From Bacillota bacterium (GTDB taxonomy: Bacteria > Bacillota > UBA4882 > UBA8346), in the NCBI GenBank assembly GCA_023417475.1, contig JAEZFP010000034.1:1-26791 (forward strand): 26,791 nt of DNA, read 5' to 3'. Each line of letters starts with the position of its first letter. Within the stretch, counting starts at the first letter, position 1. Under the pieces are notes generated by a model. That model ran no database searches and was not told the origin of the DNA. It saw only the letters and a list, made by a program, of their open reading frames with translations. Below, piece after piece: positions 1-6,377 of the stretch. A program made the position numbers and the translations under genes.

Positions 1-143
1 ACGATCAGTCTCTTCTTAAAATTCTTTATTTGGTTACTATGGATGTGACTAAGTCCTGGACTCGCTCCGTCCTGGATTGGAAGTCCATTCTCGCACAACT
101 TTCGATCCTCTTCGAGGATCGGTTAAACAAATATCTTTTTTAA
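1..143 (+). CDS. IS256-type transposase, C-terminal fragment (cut by window edge)
   Basis: The frame starting at base 3 is open to TAA at 141-143 and gives 46 residues; the 5' part lies outside the window. The peptide contains LLKILYLVTMDVTKSWT followed by ILAQLSILFEDRL. This resembles the C-terminal tail of IS256/mutator-type DDE transposases, which commonly end with a K-W-T...NW..IL.QL.I.FE.R pattern. The terminal inverted-repeat-like sequence just downstream (151-176) supports the assignment. The catalytic DDE residues are not in view, so activity cannot be judged. Family membership rests on recall of the tail motif; other transposase families are less likely. Confidence 0.72.
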   Translation, partial: DQSLLKILYLVTMDVTKSWTRSVLDWKSILAQLSILFEDRLNKYLF

Positions 144-176
144 TTTTGCGGTTTACACAAAAATCTTGACACAACC
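1..176 (+). mobile_element. Right end of an IS256-family insertion sequence
   Basis: The transposase tail (to 143) is followed at 151-176 by a segment whose reverse complement begins GGTTGTGTCAAGATTTTTGT. That is the kind of 25-26-bp terminal inverted repeat (G-rich end, then TGTCAAGA and TTTTGTGTAAAC) seen in IS256-family elements. The putative outer end is base 176. The next base begins array sequence (TCTTTCTGTGAATAA), matching internal units at 304-317, so the element appears to have inserted within the repeat array. The left end and target duplication lie outside the window. Confidence 0.68.
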
Positions 177-443
177 TCTTTCTGTGAATAACTCAGCTAC
201 GTTATTCACAAAACAAGCTCATTTTGTTAATAACCGATCTCTTTTTGTGAATAACCGATCTACGTTATCCACAAAACAAGCTCATTTTGTTAATAACTGA
301 TCTCTTTCTGTGAATAACCGAGCTACGTTATTCACAAAACAAGCTCTTTCTGTTAATAACCGATCTGTTTTTGTGAATAACGCTTCTATTTCTGTGAGTA
401 AACGTTCTATTCCTGTGGATAAACGATTGTGGATTGTGGATAA
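177..443. repeat. Left 21-bp-phased array of DnaA-box-like 9-mers
   Basis: Thirteen 9-mers occupy every slot of a 21-bp grid. Reverse boxes (TGTGAATAA, TGTTAATAA, TGTGAGTAA, TGTGGATAA) start at 183, 225, 246, 288, 309, 351, 372, 393, 414 and 435. Forward boxes (TTATTCACA or TTATCCACA) start at 202, 265 and 328. Nine match the bacterial DnaA-box consensus TTWTNCACA exactly; the other four differ at one or two positions. From 202 to about 370 there is a 63-bp higher-order unit of one forward and two reverse boxes. No gene is visible at 177-554 apart from the start of the next CDS. Function is inferred from box identity only. Confidence 0.9.
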
Positions 444-554
444 CTTTCACCCCCGGTCAGTGTTCCGCCAATGATCGGATGATCGAAAGCATGTTCCCCG
501 CCGTATCGGGCAATCTATCGTAAGAATCGCATTCCCGGCAATCACGAGGTTCTC

Positions 555-1025
555 ATGAAAAAGCTCGAAACCGCAAATGAATTTTGTAAAGGCGCGCTGG
601 CCGGAATGATCGGCAATCTCGTCGCTTACCCCTGCGTCGAAATCTTTCATTGGCTGGGGATTACCCGATACGGCCTAGGCTATCTGGCGGGCGACACCGT
701 CTTTCAATATCAAAACAACCTGCTGATGAACGTCATCGCCCTGCTAATCAGCACCGGTTGCGGCATGTGGTGGGGGATCGTCATCGCTTTTCTCTTCACC
801 AAAGTCTTCACCACCCGCCACTACTGGTTCAAGATAAGCTTCGCCGGCTTTTGCATCTTCTTTTTCCACCTGGGTTTCCTGGACGAACCGTTCCATTACG
901 ACCGCGCCCTGCATCAGCACACCCTGGACCTGGTCATCATCATGCTCGGCTACCAGATCTTCACCCTGATCCTCGGCGTCGGCCTGCGCAAAATGGGGCT
1001 CAGCTCCGACTCCGCTTGGGACTAA
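555..1025 (+). CDS. Small integral membrane protein, function unknown
   Basis: This 156-residue protein starts at ATG 555 with GAGG at 546-549, five bases upstream. It has about four hydrophobic segments: roughly residues 13-35, 55-85, 91-110 and 123-146. The N terminus (MKKLETANEFCKG) and the final residues after RKMG are polar. Aromatic residues and histidines cluster around residues 100-120 (FFHLGFLDEPFHYDR). I do not recognise a family with confidence; the glycine-rich first helix is only loosely like some Bacillota YqhR-type membrane proteins. It stands alone on the plus strand between the left array and a bidirectional terminator. No partner or substrate can be inferred. Confidence 0.7.
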   Translation: MKKLETANEFCKGALAGMIGNLVAYPCVEIFHWLGITRYGLGYLAGDTVFQYQNNLLMNVIALLISTGCGMWWGIVIAFLFTKVFTTRHYWFKISFAGFCIFFFHLGFLDEPFHYDRALHQHTLDLVIIMLGYQIFTLILGVGLRKMGLSSDSAWD

Positions 1026-1063
1026 CACGACTTGGCTAGCGCGCCACTAATTTTTTACGCTAA

Positions 1064-1096
1064 AAAACCGTCCTGGCTTAATCCAAGGACGGTTTT
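1064..1096. terminator. Bidirectional rho-independent terminator
   Basis: AAAACCGTCC (1064-1073) pairs with GGACGGTTTT (1087-1096) around a 13-base loop. On the minus strand the stem is followed by a run of T (complement of A at 1062-1067), which suits the operon ending at 1221. On the plus strand the tail is only four T, so it would serve the 555-1025 gene more weakly. A second inverted repeat (TCCCCTCT 1114-1121 with AGAGGGGA 1152-1159) lies in the same gap. Confidence 0.75.
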
Positions 1097-1220
1097 GTAC
1101 AATCTTTCAAGCTTCCCCTCTCTTCCGCTGCCGGTTTGGCCCGACTTCAAAAGAGGGGAGTACCAGTAAAGTAACGACCGGCACCAATTTTCCAGGAGGG
1201 GTGAGTCGCGCCCCATTTTG

Positions 1221-1634
1221 TCACCGCAACAGCTTCATACTCCCCGTCAGCCGCCCCACCTGCTCCGCCGGCCCGTACAGACAGACGCCGAGATACGAAA
1301 GGTCCGCGGCCGGGCATTCGGCCATCCGCCGGATATAGTCGGAATAGGCTTTCGACTGTTGGGCCGCGCTGCAAAAGTCAAACACCGTCACCGCGGCGTA
1401 CTCCGGGTCGAACAACCGCTCCCGCAGCTCGTTAAGGTCCGGCCGGTTGGCCTGGAGAATCGGAATCGAGACTTGGGTGATCCCGCCATGGACGCGGCCG
1501 CTGCCGTCCGTCACCGGCGGACCCACCAGACCGGGGATCCGTTCGCCCAAACTCATTCCAAACACCGCCGCCGTATTGGCGATCAACCCCAACGGCAGTT
1601 CCCGGTCGATCACCATCACCAGTTTCATACTCAT
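1221..1634 (-). CDS. DUF2000 family protein
   Basis: The 137-residue protein begins MSMKLVMVIDRELPLGLIAN. The opening VMVIDRELPLGLIANTAAV, then MSLGERIPGLVGP and HGGITQVSIPIL, fit the DUF2000 family, whose biochemical role is unknown. The chosen start is ATG 1634: it overlaps the stop of the upstream transporter gene in an ATGA arrangement and has GGGAGG upstream, indicating translational coupling. The reading frame stays open to 1736, but those residues lie inside the transporter gene and do not look like family sequence. It is the last gene of the AraC-EamA-DUF2000 operon and is followed by the terminator at 1064-1096. Family confidence is good; function unknown. Confidence 0.82.
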   Translation of the reverse strand: MSMKLVMVIDRELPLGLIANTAAVFGMSLGERIPGLVGPPVTDGSGRVHGGITQVSIPILQANRPDLNELRERLFDPEYAAVTVFDFCSAAQQSKAYSDYIRRMAECPAADLSYLGVCLYGPAEQVGRLTGSMKLLR

Positions 1635-2560
1635 CCGTTTTCCCTCCCCAACCGTTCGTCGCACGGGGAAGGCGCCGGCCAGCGTAACCCGTGTTCGGCT
1701 ACATAAATGCCGCTCAGGATCAATCCCCCGCCCCACAGCATCAGCGGCGTCAAGCGCTCGCCTAAAATCACCGCCGCCGTCACCATCGTAATCAACGGCA
1801 CCAAATAAATATAGTTACTGGTCTTGACCACGCCGATCCGCCGCACCGCCCCGTTCCACATCACAAAACAAAGCGACGAGGCGGCCACGCCCAGATACGC
1901 CAGATTGACCAAAGCCGGCCAATCCCGCGCCAGATCCAACCGGCTAACCGTCAAGGGCAACCAGATCATACTCGGCAACGCCCACAGCAACCCGTAAAAA
2001 AACGTCTTGCAGGCCAACTCTACCGGGTTATACCGGGCCTGCGCCCGTTTGAGCAAAATCGAGTACACCCCCCACGCCAGCGCCGCCGCCAATGCCAGGC
2101 AGTCGCCCAGCGGATTGAGGCGCAACACGTAATGGCCGTTGGTCATCACCAAAAAAACGCCGCTAATCGCCAGGACAAACCCCCAGACCAATTCGGCGCG
2201 CAGCCGTTCGTCCCTGGCGAATCGGTGGGCCAACAACGCGGTGATGATCGGCGAGACCGACACCAACAACCCCGCGTTGCTCGCCAACGTATATTGCAAA
2301 GCCACATTTTCAAAGAGGAAGTACAGGGTGACTCCGGTTAAGCCCAGCCCCATCAGCCCGACTTCCTCCCGGAGCGTCCGGAAACGGAGCGCCTGCGGCC
2401 GCAGGCACAGCAACAAAAGACAGGCCAGCAAAAAACGGAACAAGAGGACCGCCAACGGCGAAAAAACGGGTAAAATCACTTTGGTGGCGATAAACGTCGT
2501 TCCCCAAATGACTACCGTCGTCAAAGCCAGCAAATGTCCGATCAAACTTGAGTTGTTCAT
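1631..2560 (-). CDS. EamA-type (DMT superfamily) transporter
   Basis: The 309-residue protein has about ten hydrophobic helices arranged as two EamA repeats. The first repeat opens with LLALTTVVIWGTTFIATKVI, the classic WG..F....L pattern. The second begins near GDCLALAAALAWGVYSILLK. Members export amino acids or other small metabolites across the cytoplasmic membrane; the substrate here is unknown. Two adjacent ATG codons (2563, 2560) follow AGGAGG. The second gives the better six-base spacing, so 2560 is chosen. The frame is open to 2632, but without family-like sequence. The gene sits 74 bp after an AraC-type regulator and overlaps the DUF2000 gene by four bases. Confidence 0.88.
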   Translation of the reverse strand: MNNSSLIGHLLALTTVVIWGTTFIATKVILPVFSPLAVLLFRFLLACLLLLCLRPQALRFRTLREEVGLMGLGLTGVTLYFLFENVALQYTLASNAGLLVSVSPIITALLAHRFARDERLRAELVWGFVLAISGVFLVMTNGHYVLRLNPLGDCLALAAALAWGVYSILLKRAQARYNPVELACKTFFYGLLWALPSMIWLPLTVSRLDLARDWPALVNLAYLGVAASSLCFVMWNGAVRRIGVVKTSNYIYLVPLITMVTAAVILGERLTPLMLWGGGLILSGIYVAEHGLRWPAPSPCDERLGRENG

Positions 2561-2634
2561 CATATTCCTCCTCACCGCTCCATTATGAAGCAGTTTGGCG
2601 GAACCGCCTTGTAAAAAATTGCGCGGCGGCAAAT

Positions 2635-3444
2635 TTACTTGCAGCGCTGGGACATCCGGTACGCCACCGGCGTCGTCCCGGCGTATTGTTTAAACGTCTT
2701 CACGAAATGACTCTGATCGAAAAATCCGGCGTCCTGCGCAATGGCCAGCACCGGCCGTTCCGGTCTGGTGCGCAGCTCCTCCTTGGCGAAGTTGATCCGC
2801 AACATCATCTGAAAGGCATGGGGCGGCGCTTGGTAGACCTTCTTAAACAAACGCAACAGCTGATATTTGCCGATCCCCGCCACCGCGGCCAACTGTTCCA
2901 AGGTCATCCCGTCCACAAAATTGGCGCGCAAATACTCCGCCGCCCGGTTCAGCGCCTCCGGTCCGGCCGCCGGTTCCTGATTGCGCAGTTGCCAATATTC
3001 CTCTATATTCAAAAAATGATTCAACTCCGCGATCAGCGTGCTTTCTTTCTCCAACGCCGACTGTTCCGATTGCAGCCCGGCGAACAAGGCCTTGGCCCGG
3101 AGCAAGTCGGCCGGACTCAAAGTCTGCAGCGCCACCAGCCAGTCCGGCTGTTCCAACGGAAACCAGGATTCGATCCACTCACGCTGTAGATAAAGCATTT
3201 TAAAACTCCACAGGCGCAAATCCTCCGGGCGGCAATCGTGAATCACCTCAGCCGGAATCCAAATCAACTGTCCCGCCTCGACCCGGTACTCCGCCCCGCC
3301 GGCGCTGATCCGGCTGGCGCCCCGCAGCACCAATCCCAACGAAAACTCGTCATGGGCATGACGCCGCTCCGAGTGCATCCCGCGGTCGCAAGACTTGATC
3401 TCCATAAAAGCCAATTGTTCGTCCCGGTAAAAACTGATCCCCAA
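2635..3444 (-). CDS. AraC family transcriptional regulator (cupin plus HTH)
   Basis: The N-terminal part carries an AraC-type cupin sensor (RRHAHDEFSLGLVLRG, then GQLIWIPAEVIHDCRP). The C-terminal third has two helix-turn-helix units: MTLEQLAAVAGIGKYQLLRL and VLAIAQDAGFFDQSHFVKTF, ending in TTPVAYR. It probably binds a small ligand and controls the downstream EamA transporter and possibly itself. The start is ambiguous. TTG 3444 lies six bases after GAGGAGGAG (3451-3459) and is preferred, giving 269 residues; TTG 3465 would add MVEEELR, which is encoded by the ribosome binding site itself. The gene is divergent from the GH28 gene, with about 300 bp between them, so it could also act on that promoter. 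Confidence 0.88.
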   Translation of the reverse strand: MGISFYRDEQLAFMEIKSCDRGMHSERRHAHDEFSLGLVLRGASRISAGGAEYRVEAGQLIWIPAEVIHDCRPEDLRLWSFKMLYLQREWIESWFPLEQPDWLVALQTLSPADLLRAKALFAGLQSEQSALEKESTLIAELNHFLNIEEYWQLRNQEPAAGPEALNRAAEYLRANFVDGMTLEQLAAVAGIGKYQLLRLFKKVYQAPPHAFQMMLRINFAKEELRTRPERPVLAIAQDAGFFDQSHFVKTFKQYAGTTPVAYRMSQRCK

Positions 3445-3635
3445 ACGCAGCTCCTCCTCTACCAAACCGTACCAAAAATAATCATCAAATCAATGCGGTC
3501 CCTCCCTTCTTCGCCGCTTCCCTCCCGAAACCCTGCCGCGCCATTGTTAACAGACCCGTCGCCTCCATTGGCGCGGAATCGCTCAATGCCCCGTGGCGAC
3601 TACGTTAAATTTTGTAAAATAATCGCAATCGCCGA

Positions 3636-3664
3636 TTGTGTAATACGACCAGTTACAGTATAAT
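3636..3664 (+). promoter_or_regulatory. Putative sigma-A promoter of the GH28 gene
   Basis: TTGTGT (3636-3641), a 17-base spacer and a perfect TATAAT (3659-3664) lie upstream of the GH28 gene. A small dyad TGTAA (3639-3643)/TTACA (3653-3657) sits between the two elements and could be an operator, perhaps for the divergent AraC regulator. The intergenic stretch 3445-3635 otherwise shows no gene. Confidence 0.6.
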
Positions 3665-3674
3665 GCATGAGAGG

Positions 3675-3717
3675 AAAATGCATAATTTGGACGAAATCCA
3701 AGATAATTATGCATTTT
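3675..3717 (+). other. Long AT-rich hairpin in the GH28 leader
   Basis: AAAATGCATAATT (3675-3687) is perfectly complementary to AATTATGCATTTT (3705-3717). The loop contains a second short pair (TTGGA/TCCAA). With the T run at 3714-3719 it resembles an intrinsic terminator located between the promoter and the ribosome binding site at 3730-3735. It may attenuate or stabilise the GH28 transcript. Confidence 0.6.
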
Positions 3718-3741
3718 TTAACGGTATTAGGAGGGATTGGC

Positions 3742-5160
3742 TTGAATTTTGGGGAGATCCAGCAACAAATCGCAACAGGGATAGTGCAACCGCAATTTGA
3801 AGACCAAACATTTAATGTGACCGATTTTGGCGGCCGGGGCGACGGCGTCACCGTAAACACCGCGAGTATCGCTGCGGCCATTGATGCTTGCGCTAAAGCC
3901 GGTGGCGGCCGGGTCGTGATTCCGGAAGGTTTGTGGCTGACCGGACCGATCGTCTTCCAAAGCAACGTCAATTTACATATTGAACCAAACGCCCTGGTCC
4001 GTTTCACCGCCGATTACGAGGCCTATCCGCTGCGCCTGGTCCGGCTGCGGGGCGTTCCGCGCGTCCTGGTCACCGCGCCGCTTTATGCCGAAAACGTGGA
4101 AAACGTCGCCATCACCGGATCCGGGGTCTTTGACGGGAGCGGCGAAGCCTGGCGGCCGATCAAAGATTGGAAGCTGACTCCTAACCAATGGCAGAAGTTG
4201 CTCGCGTCCGGCGGCGCGGTCGAAACCCAGGGCAATACCCAAATCTGGTGGCCCAACGAGACCGCCCGGCACGGCGAGGCCAAATACAACCAACTGATCG
4301 CCCAAGGTTGCCTCGACCTGAACGAATACGAAGCGCTCCGGGTATTCATGCGGCCCCGGTTGTTGCATTTCATCAACTGCCGCCGCGTCCTGCTGGACGG
4401 TCCGACCTTTCAAAATTCGCCCTTCTGGAACGTCAACCCGCTGTTATGCGAGGACGTAACCATTCGCAACATCAACGTCCGCAACGCCTGGTACAGTCAG
4501 AACGGCGACGGCCTCGACCTTGAGTCCTGCCAAAAGGTGTTGGTGGAACATTCCACTTTTGATGTGGGCGACGACGCCATCTGCATCAAATCCGGCATCA
4601 ATGCCGAAGGCCGCCAAATCGGCGTGCCCACCGCCCAGGTGGTTATCCGCGATTGCACCGTGTATCACGGCCACGGCGGCGTGGTCATCGGCAGCGAGAT
4701 GTCGGGCGGCGTCAACCAGATCTATGTCGACCGGTGCAAATTCATCGGCACCGACGTCGGCTTACGTTTCAAAAGCACCCGCGGTCGGGGTGGCCTGGTT
4801 GAGCGGATCGAGATCCAAAACATCGTCATGACCGGCATCACCGGCGACGCCATGACCTTTAACTTACATTACGAAGTGATCGCGCCGGGCGAAACGGTCA
4901 GCGTCAAACCGGCGATCCCGGTGTTTACTGAGGAAACCCCGCAATTTCGGCAGATCACCATCAAAAACGTCACTGTCCACGGCGCCAAACGCGCCCTATA
5001 CATGCGCGGCTTGCCGGAGAGTCCCTTTAGCGACATCCACTTCGAAGATATCCGGGTCAGCGCCGTCGCAGCCGGACTGACCCAGCTCGACACTGCGGCG
5101 GTCACCTTTAAAAATGTGGTCTTCACCGCCGGGGACGGCGCAATCTTGTTTAAAGAATAA
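3742..5160 (+). CDS. Glycoside hydrolase family 28 (polygalacturonase-type)
   Basis: This 472-residue enzyme carries the GH28 right-handed beta-helix opening (FNVTDFGGRGDGVTVNT) and all four family motifs. They are NGDGLD (residues 254-259, replacing NTD), GDDAICIKSG (from 276), GHGG (310-313) and RFKS (342-345, the RIK position). The conserved aspartates are the known catalytic residues of inverting galacturonan hydrolases. The start is TTG 3742, eight bases after GGAGG. The frame is open from 3667, but those residues would be encoded by the leader hairpin. No signal peptide is visible, so it probably acts in the cytoplasm on imported oligogalacturonides, like exo-acting relatives. A terminator follows directly. 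Confidence 0.93.
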   Translation: MNFGEIQQQIATGIVQPQFEDQTFNVTDFGGRGDGVTVNTASIAAAIDACAKAGGGRVVIPEGLWLTGPIVFQSNVNLHIEPNALVRFTADYEAYPLRLVRLRGVPRVLVTAPLYAENVENVAITGSGVFDGSGEAWRPIKDWKLTPNQWQKLLASGGAVETQGNTQIWWPNETARHGEAKYNQLIAQGCLDLNEYEALRVFMRPRLLHFINCRRVLLDGPTFQNSPFWNVNPLLCEDVTIRNINVRNAWYSQNGDGLDLESCQKVLVEHSTFDVGDDAICIKSGINAEGRQIGVPTAQVVIRDCTVYHGHGGVVIGSEMSGGVNQIYVDRCKFIGTDVGLRFKSTRGRGGLVERIEIQNIVMTGITGDAMTFNLHYEVIAPGETVSVKPAIPVFTEETPQFRQITIKNVTVHGAKRALYMRGLPESPFSDIHFEDIRVSAVAAGLTQLDTAAVTFKNVVFTAGDGAILFKE

Positions 5161-5165
5161 AAAAG

Positions 5166-5196
5166 AGGCTGACAATGATGCCAGCCTGATATTTTT
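5166..5196 (+). terminator. Rho-independent terminator after GH28
   Basis: AGGCTG (5166-5171) pairs with CAGCCT (5182-5187), with an extra CA/TG pair inside, followed by TATTTTT at 5190-5196. It lies five bases after the GH28 stop codon. Confidence 0.8.
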
Positions 5197-5226
5197 GGAA
5201 GAAATGCCAAAGTTGGCATTTCTTCC
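5197..5226. repeat. Perfect 14-bp inverted repeat with a two-base centre
   Basis: GGAAGAAATGCCAA (5197-5210) and TTGGCATTTCTTCC (5213-5226) are exact complements separated by AG. It abuts the GH28 terminator. The tight centre makes a DNA-level dyad (protein binding or cruciform) as likely as an RNA hairpin. From 5227 to 5515 there is AT-rich sequence with no supportable gene. Confidence 0.8.
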
Positions 5227-5515
5227 TTGTAGCCGCCCAAATTTGATACAGCCACTTTTAAACTTGCTTTATTCTATGCTATTTCTTCGGGTTTCGTCTA
5301 AAGCCGGAAGCAGAAACTTAAAAATTTCGCTTTTTATTATTTCCGAATTGTCTTTATATCCTTTATTTTTTCCGCAATATGCTCTCCGCCGCGGCTTCAA
5401 TATCCTATCTTCCTTTTGGTTTATTTCTTCCGAATAGCCCGCCGAGAAAACGGTCGCGTGTAAATTTGACGTTTTTCGACCAAAAGCAAGGCCGATTTGC
5501 AAAAAATCGCCGATC

Positions 5516-6094
5516 TTAATTCTGTTTCCCTTCAACCGCCCCCAGCAAAATCGCAGCGGCCAGTCCCAGCCGCCGGTCCAGCAAACCCTGCCGGTCTTGG
5601 GTGAAATCAATCGTCAGTTTCATCGTATAGGGGTTAAAGTTTTGTTTATAGGTCCCTACCGGGTTTCCGCCAACCTCCGCCTGATAGGTTTGGGGAACCA
5701 GATTTAGAATGAACCGGCGGATCAGCGCCAAAATCAGCTTATCCTCTTTCAAGGTGCCGATCACTTGGCCTTTGGCGTTTAGAAATTCCCACTCGTCGAC
5801 CAAAATCGATTTGATGCCTTTCCGTTGGAGCGCGCCGACGGTTTCGCCGGTGGTCGAGTCGACCACGTCATAGGTGGCCGAGATGTCAAAGATCTGCCGG
5901 GCCTTGATCGACAACACTTCGGTCCGCATATCCTCGCCGGTATAAAGCCGGATATCCTCCCGCAGCTTAAAAGCTTTCATCTTGCAATACAATACCGTCT
6001 CGCCGTTCAACGTATCGATCCACAACGTCGCCCCGGCCAATTGCAAAAACTTGCGGCGCAAAAAATACTGGGTAAACTGATAACGCTCCACCAA
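5516..6094 (-). CDS. LURP-one-related (LOR/YxjI-type) family protein
   Basis: The 192-residue protein has the tubby-like beta-rich pattern of the LOR family. Short strands alternate with G-x-x-V-G turns: GETVLYCKMKAFKLREDIRL, MRTEVLSIKARQIFDISATY, GETVGALQRKGIKSILVDEW, then GQVIGTLKEDK. The family fold resembles phospholipid-scramblase and tubby domains; its biochemical role in bacteria is unknown. The start is TTG 6094, seven bases after GGAGGG; GTG 6091 is an equally possible start. It is a single minus-strand gene between GH28 and the MDH-family gene and shows no operon partner. The protein ends after a hydrophobic stretch (LGLAAAILLGAVEG). Confidence 0.82.
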   Translation of the reverse strand: MVERYQFTQYFLRRKFLQLAGATLWIDTLNGETVLYCKMKAFKLREDIRLYTGEDMRTEVLSIKARQIFDISATYDVVDSTTGETVGALQRKGIKSILVDEWEFLNAKGQVIGTLKEDKLILALIRRFILNLVPQTYQAEVGGNPVGTYKQNFNPYTMKLTIDFTQDRQGLLDRRLGLAAAILLGAVEGKQN

Positions 6095-6296
6095 GGTTAC
6101 ACCCTCCTAATTTATGGCGCACTGATTGCAGCCCGCAACGCCCGCGCGACCAACGGCTGCCCGTCACATCAAATCCAATCCGATTTTGATCAACATAATA
6201 TTTCTACATTTACCGGATTTTTTCCTACTTTTTGGGTAAATTTATTTTTTTCGATTAATCCGGGCGTCGACGATAACCCGCGCGAACTTGCCAGAC

Positions 6297-6325
6297 TTGA
6301 TTTTTCCGGGATTTAATTATATGAT
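6297..6325 (+). promoter_or_regulatory. Putative sigma-A promoter of the MDH-family gene
   Basis: TTGATT (6297-6302), a 17-base spacer and TATGAT (6320-6325) lie about 50 bases upstream of the gene at 6378. Confidence 0.65.
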
Positions 6326-6377
6326 TAGGGCAATCTGTGCGCATTGAATCCCAATACATAGGAGGCGTTGTACCATC

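Noticed and set aside
177..443. CRISPR array
   Set aside because: There are no unique spacers; linkers are themselves repeated, unit length is 21 bp, and no cas genes are present.
5269..5610. Minus-strand 113-codon frame overlapping the end of the LURP-one-related gene
   Set aside because: Part reads protein-like (ATVFSAGYSEEINQKEDR), but it has no start or ribosome binding site in the non-overlapping part and shadows the gene upstream.
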